A DNA stretch of 64,000 bases from an uncultured Flavobacteriaceae bacterium (GTDB taxonomy: Bacteria; Bacteroidota; Bacteroidia; Flavobacteriales; Flavobacteriaceae): assembly GCA_947500435.1 (NCBI GenBank), contig CANMRV010000005.1, positions 1 through 64,000 on the forward strand, in the 5' to 3' direction. Below the pieces are notes generated by a model. That model made no database searches. It was given only the letters and a program-made list of their open reading frames with translations, and was not told the origin of the DNA. Shown here one piece after another: positions 35,532 to 44,513 of the stretch. Positions within the stretch are counted from its first letter, which is position 1, and every line of letters begins with the position of its first letter. A program made the translations under genes and the position numbers.

Positions 35532-36926
35532 CTAGGATACAATTTGCAAAGGAGCAGTATCTTTCCATTTACCTCTTGTAAAGTCAGGAAATGCTTGTGG
35601 CATACCACCTTGAGCTACAGAAGCCTCACTAAGTGGGCTAACCGCACTCCAGTGACATCCTTCATAAACATTCTGATCAAGGGGAAGACCTTTCTGTAAG
35701 CACTCAACAATACGATACATCATGAGTCCATCCATACCACCATGTCCACTTCCTTTGGCCGCTTCATTCAGTCGCTTGTATAAAGGATGATCGTATTTTT
35801 CGCGCAAAATTTCTAGTTTATCACCTTCTACCCAGCTGTGATGATCTTTGGTAACTCCTTCAACACCACCTTCTAAAGCAACACGTGTTGGGAATCCTGC
35901 CAGTATTCCTTTGGTACCTTGAATCAAATTATGTCGGGTATAAGGTCTCGGACTTGTTTCATCCCACTGTACCATTACTGTTCTTCCAAGTGTGGTCTTG
36001 ATGATGGTCGTATTTAGGTCACCGCCTTTATAATCTAGTTTATTCCATTTATGGTCCGCGGCGTAATTCTTTTCGGCATAAAGTTTTCTGCCTACAGAAG
36101 GGGTCGAAAATGAAACTAGACTTGAAAAATTGTCCTCTGTTCTAGCAAGGTTCATGTACTGCGCTACTGGTCCTAAACCATGTGTGGGATATAGATTTCC
36201 ATTTCTGTTTGCATAATGCGGGGTTCTCCAAGAACCAGTTCCGCGCTCTTGCTCTTCCATTTGAAAACGTAACTCGTGGATATACGCTGCCTCGGCATGC
36301 AAGGGTTCACCAATCACTCCCAAACGGCACATGTTCAGATACATTAACTCCTCTCTTGCGTAGTTGACATTTTCCATCATCATACAATGTTTACCTGTGG
36401 CCTCCGAGGTGTCGACAATATCCCACATCTCTTTTAAGGTCAATGCAATTGGAACTTCACTGAAGGCATGCGCACCTTTTTTCATAGCCTCGATGCACAT
36501 TGGTGCGTGGTTTTTCCAATTGGTGACCACAAATACGACGTCTGGCTTCACCTCGTCAAGCATCGTTCTCCATTTGTTTTCATCACCGTAGTACAGTGCA
36601 ACATTTTTATGTCGTTTTCCACCCCCTATTTTTTTTGCCTCTTCACCCCATTTTTTTGCTAAATCTTCGTATAAATCGCAGATTGCTACTACTTCGGTAC
36701 CAGGTAATTCAGCAAAAAACTTCATGTGTCCAGGTCCTCTAGCACCTACACCGATAAATGCGGCGCGTACGGTTTCCAGTTTCGGGGCGGCAAAGCCACC
36801 CATATAAGTGTGGGCAAGAGGTCTTTCAGAACCCAATGGACTATTTGCCAGCATCGGGCTCATAGATAGGGCCGCGCCAGCTAGAGATGTTTTTCTAAGG
36901 AAATTTCTTCGGTTGATATTTTTCAT
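35532..36926 (-). CDS. Gfo/Idh/MocA oxidoreductase, glycoside hydrolase family 109 type
   Basis: A 464-residue Tat-exported protein: NRRNFLRKT signal with the Arg pair R6-R7, then a Rossmann domain (FIGVGARGPGH) and the Gfo/Idh/MocA C-terminal domain. The block HTYMGGFAAPK, the MMENVNY motif and the GSGHGGMDGLMMYR stretch match family GH109, where NAD-dependent alpha-N-acetylgalactosaminidases are known. Substrate specificity is not shown here. Alone with its own terminator; upstream lies a GNAT gene. Confidence 0.82.
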   Translation of the reverse strand: MKNINRRNFLRKTSLAGAALSMSPMLANSPLGSERPLAHTYMGGFAAPKLETVRAAFIGVGARGPGHMKFFAELPGTEVVAICDLYEDLAKKWGEEAKKIGGGKRHKNVALYYGDENKWRTMLDEVKPDVVFVVTNWKNHAPMCIEAMKKGAHAFSEVPIALTLKEMWDIVDTSEATGKHCMMMENVNYAREELMYLNMCRLGVIGEPLHAEAAYIHELRFQMEEQERGTGSWRTPHYANRNGNLYPTHGLGPVAQYMNLARTEDNFSSLVSFSTPSVGRKLYAEKNYAADHKWNKLDYKGGDLNTTIIKTTLGRTVMVQWDETSPRPYTRHNLIQGTKGILAGFPTRVALEGGVEGVTKDHHSWVEGDKLEILREKYDHPLYKRLNEAAKGSGHGGMDGLMMYRIVECLQKGLPLDQNVYEGCHWSAVSPLSEASVAQGGMPQAFPDFTRGKWKDTAPLQIVS

Positions 36927-36972
36927 ACTACAATTTAGCGAAAAAAGTCAATCTGTGCACGAACACATGGCG

Positions 36973-37422
36973 TTATATTTCTTTTTCGAAACGGATTTTA
37001 CGCACTCCATGGTTTGTATCCCACTGTTTGGTTTCTGTAAATCCGAATTTTTTGTAAAGTGATATTGCTGGAAGATTGGCAAGTCCAGTCTCAACCGAAA
37101 AGGTAGGGGTGTTGTATGTTTTGAAAATAAAAGCAACAAGCTTTTGACCGATTCCTTGCCTGAAGTAATACGGGTCAACAACTAAACTCTGAATATGCGT
37201 ACGGGTATTTTCGCTTTTAATCTCGGTAACCGCGGCTAGCTCTTTATTTTGAAAATACCCATAAAACTCGGTATCACTTTTTATGAAATTTGCCAGACTT
37301 CTTCTTAAGGGTGGAAAATCGACGGCGTTTAACAAATCTGCTTCAACTGCATAAGACACTTGAAAAACACTCCTGATTTTTCGGGCAATAATTACATCTA
37401 TATGGTTGAGCTTTTGAATCAC
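36973..37422 (-). CDS. GNAT-family N-acetyltransferase
   Basis: A 149-residue acetyltransferase. The acetyl-CoA-binding motif A is SLVVDPYYFRQGIGQKLVAF (about 79-98), followed by the beta-bulge strand and NLPAISLYKKFGF. The substrate is not predictable. Its start lies two bases after the stop of the oxidoreductase gene, so both are probably one operon behind the regulator box at 38448. Confidence 0.85.
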   Translation of the reverse strand: MIQKLNHIDVIIARKIRSVFQVSYAVEADLLNAVDFPPLRRSLANFIKSDTEFYGYFQNKELAAVTEIKSENTRTHIQSLVVDPYYFRQGIGQKLVAFIFKTYNTPTFSVETGLANLPAISLYKKFGFTETKQWDTNHGVRKIRFEKEI

Positions 37423-37424
37423 TT

Positions 37425-38399
37425 TTAGGCCTTAGTAGGACTAAAGTTAATAATTACATTTCCGGTTTTCTGCCCAGATGCTACATAATTATAGGCTTCT
37501 ACAATCTGTTCTGGTTGATAAACCCTATCAATGACAGGTTTAAATTTTCCTTCAGACAATAGTTTCGACATAAAAACGATACTTTTTTTGCAATTAACAG
37601 GTAAAGGAAAGATGACCCGTTTACCCCCTTTTATTTTGGTAATGAATGGGAGGTAAAGATTCTGGGCATTTGGTCCTAGTTCGGAAGAAATATAAACCCC
37701 TTTTGGCAATAACAAATGTTTGCACTCTGGAAACGAACTTTTACTAACCGCATCAAAAACAAAATGATATTTTTCATCATCTTTGGTGAAATCTTTTTTC
37801 TGATAATCAATGGTTTTGTCTGGACCTAATGATTTTACTAAGTCCATATTTTTGGTATTCCCAACAGCGGTGACCTTCGCTCCATGATATTTTAAAAGCT
37901 GAATAGCAGCAGAGCCTATCGCTCCTGTTGCCCCATTTACCAATACTTTAGTGCTTGAATCGATTTTAACCTTATTGATGAAGTTATTCGCATAGTGCGC
38001 TCCTTCAGCACAAGCTACAACTTCCTGATAGGAAAAGCCTTCTGGAATTTTCACAGCGGACTTACCAGCGCGAATAGTCATGTACTCGGCTTGAGACTGC
38101 ACACCCTCATCATGTAATCCCCAAACACGATCACCAACTTTAAAGTCACTAACATTTTTGCCAATAGCTTCTACTATACCCGCAAAGTCAGTCCCAGGAA
38201 CTAAATCCCTTGGTTTTGTCAAGCCTACAAATGCTCGAATTAAATAGGGTTTTCCCGTTAGAATACCACAATCAGTTCGATTAACTGTGGTCGCATGTAC
38301 CCGAATCAACAGTTCATTTTCTTTAGGGACTGGCATTGGAATTTCTTTAACTTCCAAGACCTCTGGAGGACCATATTTTGTTCTCGTAATTGCTTTCAT
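37425..38399 (-). CDS. Zinc-free MDR-family NAD(P)-dependent oxidoreductase
   Basis: A 324-residue quinone-oxidoreductase-type member of the medium-chain dehydrogenase superfamily. GHE-type zinc residues are replaced: the segment reads LVPGTDFAGIV, without the catalytic zinc pattern, and the NAD(P) loop is NGATGAIGSAA. The start was set at 38399 (MKAITRTKYGPP); seven extra residues to 38420 would be possible but carry the predicted -7 element. Downstream by two bases is GNAT; upstream lies the Crp/Fnr regulator gene and its likely box. Confidence 0.82.
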   Translation of the reverse strand: MKAITRTKYGPPEVLEVKEIPMPVPKENELLIRVHATTVNRTDCGILTGKPYLIRAFVGLTKPRDLVPGTDFAGIVEAIGKNVSDFKVGDRVWGLHDEGVQSQAEYMTIRAGKSAVKIPEGFSYQEVVACAEGAHYANNFINKVKIDSSTKVLVNGATGAIGSAAIQLLKYHGAKVTAVGNTKNMDLVKSLGPDKTIDYQKKDFTKDDEKYHFVFDAVSKSSFPECKHLLLPKGVYISSELGPNAQNLYLPFITKIKGGKRVIFPLPVNCKKSIVFMSKLLSEGKFKPVIDRVYQPEQIVEAYNYVASGQKTGNVIINFSPTKA

Positions 38400-38417
38400 A
38401 ATTGACAACTTAAAGTA

Positions 38418-38425
38418 CAAAATTA
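38418..38425 (-). promoter_or_regulatory. -7 element of the oxidoreductase gene
   Basis: On the minus strand this reads TAATTTTG, an exact match to TAnnTTTG. The -33 TTG is not at the usual distance, which is a typical sign of an activator-dependent promoter; an FNR-type box sits about 33 bases upstream. Confidence 0.5.
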
Positions 38426-38447
38426 TAAATCGATGGTATCAAAAGAA

Positions 38448-38461
38448 TTGACTTTCGTCAA
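38448..38461 (-). promoter_or_regulatory. FNR-type operator TTGAC-N4-GTCAA
   Basis: TTGACTTTCGTCAA is a perfect inverted repeat with four-base spacer, extended by A/T on both sides to a 16-bp palindrome (38447-38462). It matches the FNR box TTGAT-N4-ATCAA with one symmetrical change. Its centre lies about 33 bases upstream of the -7 element, so about -40 from the expected start: the class II activator position. The adjacent Crp/Fnr regulator carries the E-x-x-S-R recognition helix that reads TTGA half-sites. Confidence 0.65.
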
Positions 38462-38500
38462 TAAATGAAATTCAAGTTACGATTTCAAAGAGAGGAATTC

Positions 38501-39115
38501 TTATTTCAGGAAAATACGTTTTCGAATTCTACTTAAAGATTCCGGAGTTACGCCAAGGTAACTGGCAAGTTGATATTGGGGGACTCTATTCAAAAGTTCA
38601 GGTCTAAACTTTAATAGATTTAAATAACGTTCCTCAGGATTCGTTGTAATGTATGTGGCTAACATTTCCTGGTAGTTATTCAATTCCTCCTGCAAAGACA
38701 TGCGGCTCATAGATTCCAACATTGGAAACTTTTTATACATTTCCTGTTGATTTTCTAAGGTGATAATTGAAAGTGTAGTGTACTCCACAAAAGACAAATA
38801 ATACTTTGCGGGAATTCTTTCTGAAGAACTATTTGGTGAAAATATCGATTGACCTTCAGTGTAGAAAAAGGTAGTTTTCTCTTCGCCATCCACTAAATAA
38901 TATTGTCTTACGCAACCAGATACAATAGAATAACTTTTAGCGGACACTTCTCCTTCGCGCAGCAAGTGCTCCCCCTTTTTATACGTTTCAATGGTAATCA
39001 AATCTAAAGCCTCATCAATTTGAGACGAGGTGAAGGAACCTAAATCGGCAAAGCATTTTCTAATATCATTCCTTACCCAATCAATATGCTCAATTTTGTT
39101 CGGTGGATTTGCCAT
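38501..39115 (-). CDS. Crp/Fnr-family transcriptional regulator
   Basis: A 204-residue regulator: a cyclic-nucleotide-binding-like beta-roll (about 35-120), a dimer helix (about 125-155) and a helix-turn-helix at the C-terminus (about 175-200, LASYLGVTPESLSRIRK). The recognition residues E192, S195 and R196 equal the FNR-type E-x-x-S-R pattern. No cysteine cluster for an Fe-S centre is present, so oxygen sensing as in FNR is unlikely. A likely operator lies just downstream, in front of the oxidoreductase gene. It follows purA by 28 bases on the same strand. Confidence 0.87.
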   Translation of the reverse strand: MANPPNKIEHIDWVRNDIRKCFADLGSFTSSQIDEALDLITIETYKKGEHLLREGEVSAKSYSIVSGCVRQYYLVDGEEKTTFFYTEGQSIFSPNSSSERIPAKYYLSFVEYTTLSIITLENQQEMYKKFPMLESMSRMSLQEELNNYQEMLATYITTNPEERYLNLLKFRPELLNRVPQYQLASYLGVTPESLSRIRKRIFLK

Positions 39116-39142
39116 GTGAATGTGAGCGTATATTTTTGATAT

Positions 39143-40414
39143 CTATCGATGAATCGTTTGTGTTCTATCGGGTCCCACAGAAACAATTTTAATAGGCACT
39201 TCCAATTCTTTCTCCAAGAACTCGATATATGCATTCAACGCTTTAGGAAACTGGTCTTCGGAAGACATTTTGGTCAAATCTTCAGACCAACCATCCATTT
39301 CTGAATAAATCGGAGTCACGTTTTCTGCTTCTATATTATAGGGTAAATGTGTAATAGTTTCTCCTTTATATTTGTAAGCGGTGCAAACTTTTAATTTTTT
39401 AAATCCGCTTAAGACGTCACCTTTCATCATGTTTAATTCGGTAACTCCGTTTACTTGAACAGCATATTTCAATGCTACTAAATCTAACCAACCACATCTT
39501 CTAGGGCGGCCTGTTGTTGCACCAAATTCGTTTCCAACACGCCCCATGGTTTCGCCATCTTCGTCAAAAAGCTCAGTAGGGAAGGGACCACTGCCAACTC
39601 GCGTCGCATATGCCTTGAAAATTCCTTTTACTTCACCTATTTGATTCGGAGCCACCCCTAAACCGGTACAAGCGCCGGCTGCTGTGGTGTTTGATGATGT
39701 TACGTATGGATAGGTACCAAAATCAATGTCTAATAAAGAACCTTGTGCGCCTTCTGCTAATATTTTCTTTCCTTGTTTTTGGGCTTGAAAAAGGTATTCT
39801 TCACTATCGATGAAAGTCAATTTTTTCAATTCTTCTACAGATGCGAAAAATTCAGTTTCCAAATCTTGAAGGTCATATTGAATGTCTACATTGTAGTAGT
39901 CAATCATCGCCTCATGCTTGTCTGCCAGAGCTCTGTATTTTTCTTTCCAATTATCTAGTTCTAAATCACCTACGCGCATACCGTTCCTGCCAGTTTTGTC
40001 CATATAAGTTGGGCCAATTCCTTTTAAGGTAGAACCAATTTTCGCTTTACCTTTGGATGCTTCAGAAGCAGCATCCAAAAGGCGATGGGTTGGAAGTATC
40101 AAATGCGCTTTTCTTGAAATTAAAAGAATAGCGTTAATGTTTAGATTGAATTTTTCAAGGGCAACAAGCTCTTTCCTAAAAATAACTGGATCTATAACCA
40201 CCCCGTTACCAACAACATTCATGGCGTTTTTATGGAAAATTCCCGAGGGAATCGTATGCAAAACATGTTTTATACCATCAAATTCCAAGGTATGCCCTGC
40301 GTTTGGACCTCCTTGAAATCTTGCGATTATATCATAGTCTTTGGTAAGTACATCAACAATTTTCCCTTTTCCTTCGTCGCCCCATTGTAGGCCTAACAAT
40401 AAATCTACTGCCAT
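39143..40414 (-). CDS. purA: Adenylosuccinate synthase
   Basis: A 423-residue enzyme joining IMP and aspartate with GTP in AMP synthesis. Seen: the start GLQWGDEGKGKIVD with the catalytic Asp and Lys, GPNAGHT with the catalytic His, and later TGRPRRCGWLD. Full length. It is 24 bases behind the Fur-family gene and probably cotranscribed, an arrangement seen in other Flavobacteriaceae. Confidence 0.96.
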   Translation of the reverse strand: MAVDLLLGLQWGDEGKGKIVDVLTKDYDIIARFQGGPNAGHTLEFDGIKHVLHTIPSGIFHKNAMNVVGNGVVIDPVIFRKELVALEKFNLNINAILLISRKAHLILPTHRLLDAASEASKGKAKIGSTLKGIGPTYMDKTGRNGMRVGDLELDNWKEKYRALADKHEAMIDYYNVDIQYDLQDLETEFFASVEELKKLTFIDSEEYLFQAQKQGKKILAEGAQGSLLDIDFGTYPYVTSSNTTAAGACTGLGVAPNQIGEVKGIFKAYATRVGSGPFPTELFDEDGETMGRVGNEFGATTGRPRRCGWLDLVALKYAVQVNGVTELNMMKGDVLSGFKKLKVCTAYKYKGETITHLPYNIEAENVTPIYSEMDGWSEDLTKMSSEDQFPKALNAYIEFLEKELEVPIKIVSVGPDRTQTIHR

Positions 40415-40437
40415 TAATATTTTTGGTTAGTGGTTTC

Positions 40438-40884
40438 TTAATTTTCTTCAGTGTTCTTTGTACCATAAAAGTAAAGGGAGTGATTATTGATTTTAATATC
40501 AAAAACTTCCTCAATTGTCTTTTTTATGGATTGTATTCTCGGGTCGCAAAACTCCATTACTTCTCCTGTGTCAGTAAGGATAACATGATCATGTTGGCGA
40601 TCAAAATATGATTTCTCGTATTGCGCTTGATTCTTTCCAAATTGATGTTTTCTGACCAATTTACAGTCCAATAAAAGTTCTATGGTGTTATACAAGGTTG
40701 CACGACTTACACGATAATTCTTGTTTTTCATATTGATATAGAGTGATTCAATATCAAAATGATCATCGCTATCGTAAATTTCCTGAAGTATGGCGTAACG
40801 TTCGGGTGTTTTCCGGTGCCCGTTTTCCTCTAAAAAGGTGGTGAAAACGTTTTTTACAATCTCTTGATCTTTGTTGGCTGCCAT
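40438..40884 (-). CDS. Fur-family transcriptional regulator lacking the zinc CxxC
   Basis: A 148-residue Fur-family repressor. Winged helix about 25-80 ([28 protein letters not shown]) and a C-terminal dimer domain. The regulatory metal motif HDH is kept (H98, H100), but the structural zinc CxxC that normally follows is replaced by L103 and T106, and no second CxxC exists; only C74 and C113 remain. It is a divergent group that may sense metals differently from standard Fur or PerR. It starts the purA run and has a perfect -7 element upstream. Confidence 0.88.
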   Translation of the reverse strand: MAANKDQEIVKNVFTTFLEENGHRKTPERYAILQEIYDSDDHFDIESLYINMKNKNYRVSRATLYNTIELLLDCKLVRKHQFGKNQAQYEKSYFDRQHDHVILTDTGEVMEFCDPRIQSIKKTIEEVFDIKINNHSLYFYGTKNTEEN

Positions 40885-40907
40885 AACAAACTGTGCTAGT
40901 CAATTCA

Positions 40908-40927
40908 CAAATGTACAGCTAAATTTG
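40908..40927 (-). promoter_or_regulatory. -7 element and inverted repeat before the Fur-family gene
   Basis: On the minus strand TACATTTG (40915-40908) exactly fits TAnnTTTG, 24 bases before the start codon. CAAAT (40908-40912) and ATTTG (40923-40927) form an inverted repeat spaced by ten bases that overlaps this promoter and could be an autoregulatory operator. The -33 TTG is absent. Confidence 0.45.
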
Positions 40928-40987
40928 CAGTAGTGGAAGGGTGTTTTATCAACATAAAGTGAACATTAACAAAAGAGGTGTTTTTTG

Positions 40988-43192
40988 CTAAATTCGGGTC
41001 ACTTTATCAATACCCTCAATCTGCTTTAGATTGTCCATTAATTTCTTGAGGATAGATTTGTTTTTAACAACCACGGTAATACTACCCGTGAATGTACCGC
41101 CATCTGTACTAAAGTTAATATTACGCATATTTACGTGCATATTGCCAGAAATCATTTCAGTGATTTCACTCACCAACCCTAGGTTGTCGATGCCAGTAAG
41201 TTTGATTTCTGATTTGAATTCTTCCTGAGAAGAATCTATCCATTTGGCTGGCATGATACGATATGCGTAGTGCGCTTGCAGCGAAATTGCATTGGGACAA
41301 TTCTTCTTATGGACTTTAATTCCCTCATTAACGCTAACAAATCCGAATACATCATCACCGGGAATCGGGTTACAGCATTTCGACAATTTATAATCTAGTT
41401 TTTCCTCTTCCTTGCCAAATACCAAAAGATCGTATTTGGAAGTTATCTCATCTTTGTCAATGTCTTCGGGAACTGGGCTTCGACGAATCTTATTCTTAAA
41501 GAAACTGATGAAGGCATTGCTGTAGGATGATGCGAAGTCCTTGATCATTTGATTGTCAATCGCACCAATACCGACTCTATAAAAAAGATCTAGACTGGTT
41601 TTTAATTTGAAGAAGATTACCATCTTGTTGACAGTATCCTCATTCAGATTTATTTTTTGTGATTTTAATTTTCTTCGGAGGATTTCTTTACCGTCTTCTG
41701 CAACAGATTTCTTTTCTTCACGAAGTGAAGATTTAATTTTTGCCCTTGCCCTTGCCGTAGTTGCATAGTCCAACCAATTTTGATTGGGTTTGGCCTGATC
41801 GGAAGTGATTATCTCAACTTGGTCACCGCTGTTTAGTGTCGTATTTAAAGGAACCAGCTTTCCATTGACTTTCGCTCCCCTAGTCCGCATACCTACTTCC
41901 GTATGAATATTAAAAGCAAAGTCTAAAGGAGTAGCACCTTTCGGCAAAGATTTTAATTCACCGTTTGGGGTAAAAACAAATATTTCCTTGGAGTAAAGAT
42001 TTAACTTAAATTCCTCAACGAAATCAACAGCATTTGCCGTCGAATTCTCTAAAGCTTCCTGCAATTTGTTCAGCCAGATATCAATGCCTTGCTCTTTTTG
42101 ATCTCCGTGTTTGTATTTGAAATGCGCGGCATAACCCTTTTCAGCAATTTCGTGCATACGTTCACTACGAATCTGAACCTCGACCCATCGTCCTTTCGGA
42201 CCCATAACGGTTATATGCAGGGCTTCGTAACCAGTGGATTTTGGTGAGGAAATCCAATCTCGCAATCGCACTGGGTTTGGTGTGAAATGGTCGGTAACTA
42301 TCGAATAGATTTTCCAAGCTAAAAACTTCTCATTCTTTTCAGTGGACTTATAAATTATCCGGATGGCAAACTTGTCATAAATCTCGTCGAACGCTACATT
42401 TTGAGCCTTCATTTTTTTACGAATGGAAAAAATGGATTTCATTCGTCCCTTAATCGTATAATTGAGCTTTTCTTTCTTTAGAGACTTATCGATAACTGCG
42501 GAAAAAGAATCGATGTAGTTTTGTTGGTCCTCTTTAGAGTCCTCGATTTTATCACGAATATCCTTGTAAACCTCGGGTTCGGTATATTTAAGACTCAGGT
42601 CTTCTAATTCAGTTTTAATATTATAGAGCCCAATTCTATGTGCTAAAGGAGCATAGATGTACAGTGTTTCAGAAGCTATTTTGACCTGCTTATGCTCGGG
42701 CATAGAATCCATAGTGAGCATGTTGTGATAGCGGTCTGCAATTTTGATGATAATTACACGCACATCATCGTGCAAAGTGAGCAACATTTTTCTAAAGTTC
42801 TCCGCCTGTTGCGAAGTATTCATATCCTTTTTTAATCCAGCGATTTTGGTTAGTCCGTCAACAATTCGCGCTACGGTTTCACCAAACATTCTGTCAATGT
42901 CATCTAAGGTATATTCGGTATCTTCAACTACATCATGGAGCAGGGCGGAGGCAATTGAGGTAGCATCAAGCCCGATTTCAGATGCTACAATTTTAGCAAC
43001 TGCAATAGGGTGAAACACATAAGCCTCCCCAGATTTTCGTCGCTGATTCTTATGAGCATCAACAGCAACTTCAAAAGCAGAACGTATCAAAACCTTGTCA
43101 TCATCCGATAAGGTCTGATAACTGATGCGAAGCAATTCTTTGTATTGCTTGGCAATTTCCTTGTTCTCTTTTTCTATGGCAACCTGAGTCAT
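40988..43192 (-). CDS. Bifunctional (p)ppGpp synthetase/hydrolase (RSH)
   Basis: A 734-residue stringent-response enzyme. HD hydrolase domain (about 40-190, ALLHDVVEDT intact), synthetase domain (about 235-345, with STGYEALHITVMGPKGR and EVQIRSERMHEIAEKGYAAH), TGS domain (about 395-460), a zinc-finger-like CCNPIPGD region and a C-terminal ACT domain (about 660-734). Both catalytic domains look complete, as usual for the single long RSH of Bacteroidota. It lies 103 bases upstream of the Fur-family gene. Confidence 0.94.
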   Translation of the reverse strand: MTQVAIEKENKEIAKQYKELLRISYQTLSDDDKVLIRSAFEVAVDAHKNQRRKSGEAYVFHPIAVAKIVASEIGLDATSIASALLHDVVEDTEYTLDDIDRMFGETVARIVDGLTKIAGLKKDMNTSQQAENFRKMLLTLHDDVRVIIIKIADRYHNMLTMDSMPEHKQVKIASETLYIYAPLAHRIGLYNIKTELEDLSLKYTEPEVYKDIRDKIEDSKEDQQNYIDSFSAVIDKSLKKEKLNYTIKGRMKSIFSIRKKMKAQNVAFDEIYDKFAIRIIYKSTEKNEKFLAWKIYSIVTDHFTPNPVRLRDWISSPKSTGYEALHITVMGPKGRWVEVQIRSERMHEIAEKGYAAHFKYKHGDQKEQGIDIWLNKLQEALENSTANAVDFVEEFKLNLYSKEIFVFTPNGELKSLPKGATPLDFAFNIHTEVGMRTRGAKVNGKLVPLNTTLNSGDQVEIITSDQAKPNQNWLDYATTARARAKIKSSLREEKKSVAEDGKEILRRKLKSQKINLNEDTVNKMVIFFKLKTSLDLFYRVGIGAIDNQMIKDFASSYSNAFISFFKNKIRRSPVPEDIDKDEITSKYDLLVFGKEEEKLDYKLSKCCNPIPGDDVFGFVSVNEGIKVHKKNCPNAISLQAHYAYRIMPAKWIDSSQEEFKSEIKLTGIDNLGLVSEITEMISGNMHVNMRNINFSTDGGTFTGSITVVVKNKSILKKLMDNLKQIEGIDKVTRI

Positions 43193-43236
43193 TGTATATT
43201 AAAAGTAGGATAATCTCAACTACTATACAACAAAAA

Positions 43237-44463
43237 TCACGCCATAAGGTTCTTTATTCGTTGAATGAGCGGAGGATGGGAATAATGCATGAAAACATAA
43301 GCAGGATGGGGTGTCAAGTTACTCAAACTATTTTTGGAAAGCTTTTTCAGGGATGTTATCAGGGGCATAGCCGCAAAGGTGTTTTTTGCATAATCATCGG
43401 CCTGATATTCAAATTTTCTGGACAAGAAATTCATCACTAGGGATGTTACTTCTGATATGGGACTATAAAGGATCCCAAATCCTATTAAGGCGGCATGAAA
43501 ACTAGGCTGGGAAACCCCGATAGCCCTAGAAACTTCCGGATTATTAATAAACAAGGATAAAATAAACAGCGTGAATCCAAGCACCAAAATCGACGCGGTT
43601 AAATTGAAAATGATGTGTTTGCGCTTATAGTGTCCCACTTCGTGAGCTAGTACCGCCACGATTTCTTCATCATCCAAATCCTTGATAAGCGTATCATAAA
43701 GGGTGACTCTTTTTTCCTTTCCAAATCCGGAAAAATAAGCGTTTGCCTTAGTTGACCTTTTGGAACCATCGATTACAAAAATGTTTTTCAATTCAAAGCC
43801 AACCTTTGAGGCGTAACCCTCAATCTTGCTTTTGAGACTTCCCTCTTCAAGAGGGGTTTGCTTATTGAATAAGGGGACAATCAATTTACTGTAAAACAGA
43901 TTCATAAAAACAATTATGACCGTAACCAAGCCCCAGACATAAAGCCAAAAGTTGTGTCCTGCCCACTGGTAAAACCACATGGCCAGTGTAATAACGCCAC
44001 CACCAAGAACTGCCATCATGAGCCATCCTTTGAGCTTATCTGTAAAAAAAAGCTTTTTGGTAGATTTATTGAATCCGAACTTTTCTTCAATGACAAAGGT
44101 TTGGTAATAGGAAAATGGAGTGGTCAAAATGTCACTTCCAATAGTCAGAATTCCGAAGAAAATCAAAGTGATTACGATTTCGTGACTGCTAAAACTACGA
44201 GCCAATTGGTCAGCCCATTCAAATCCGCCAAAGACTAAAAATGCCAGGGTCAATACTATGGAGAAGAGTGAACTAAGTAGCCCAAAGCGATAATTGGTTT
44301 TTTGATATTCTTGAGATTTTTGATATTCCTCAGCATCAAAAACATCTTTTAGGTCATCAGGAATAGGGTCTCCGTAGCGTTTTGAATTTAAGTAATCCAG
44401 AACGGTTTCAATCAAAAATTGGAGTACAAGAATAGCAACTATGGTATAGAATAAAATATTCAA
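43237..44463 (-). CDS. M48-family membrane metallopeptidase (CAAX-protease-like)
   Basis: A 408-residue integral membrane zinc protease of the Ste24/CAAX-prenyl-protease-1 type. About six membrane helices; the zinc motif is HEVGHYKRKH and the third ligand lies in EYQADDYA. In bacteria its substrates are unknown. The gene lies 44 bases upstream of rsh and follows the TrmH gene on the same strand. Confidence 0.9.
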   Translation of the reverse strand: MNILFYTIVAILVLQFLIETVLDYLNSKRYGDPIPDDLKDVFDAEEYQKSQEYQKTNYRFGLLSSLFSIVLTLAFLVFGGFEWADQLARSFSSHEIVITLIFFGILTIGSDILTTPFSYYQTFVIEEKFGFNKSTKKLFFTDKLKGWLMMAVLGGGVITLAMWFYQWAGHNFWLYVWGLVTVIIVFMNLFYSKLIVPLFNKQTPLEEGSLKSKIEGYASKVGFELKNIFVIDGSKRSTKANAYFSGFGKEKRVTLYDTLIKDLDDEEIVAVLAHEVGHYKRKHIIFNLTASILVLGFTLFILSLFINNPEVSRAIGVSQPSFHAALIGFGILYSPISEVTSLVMNFLSRKFEYQADDYAKNTFAAMPLITSLKKLSKNSLSNLTPHPAYVFMHYSHPPLIQRIKNLMA

Positions 44464-44513
44464 TTTGTTAGGTATTTATGGTTTGGTGGTATGGTTTGCA
44501 ACTAAGAAATTCC

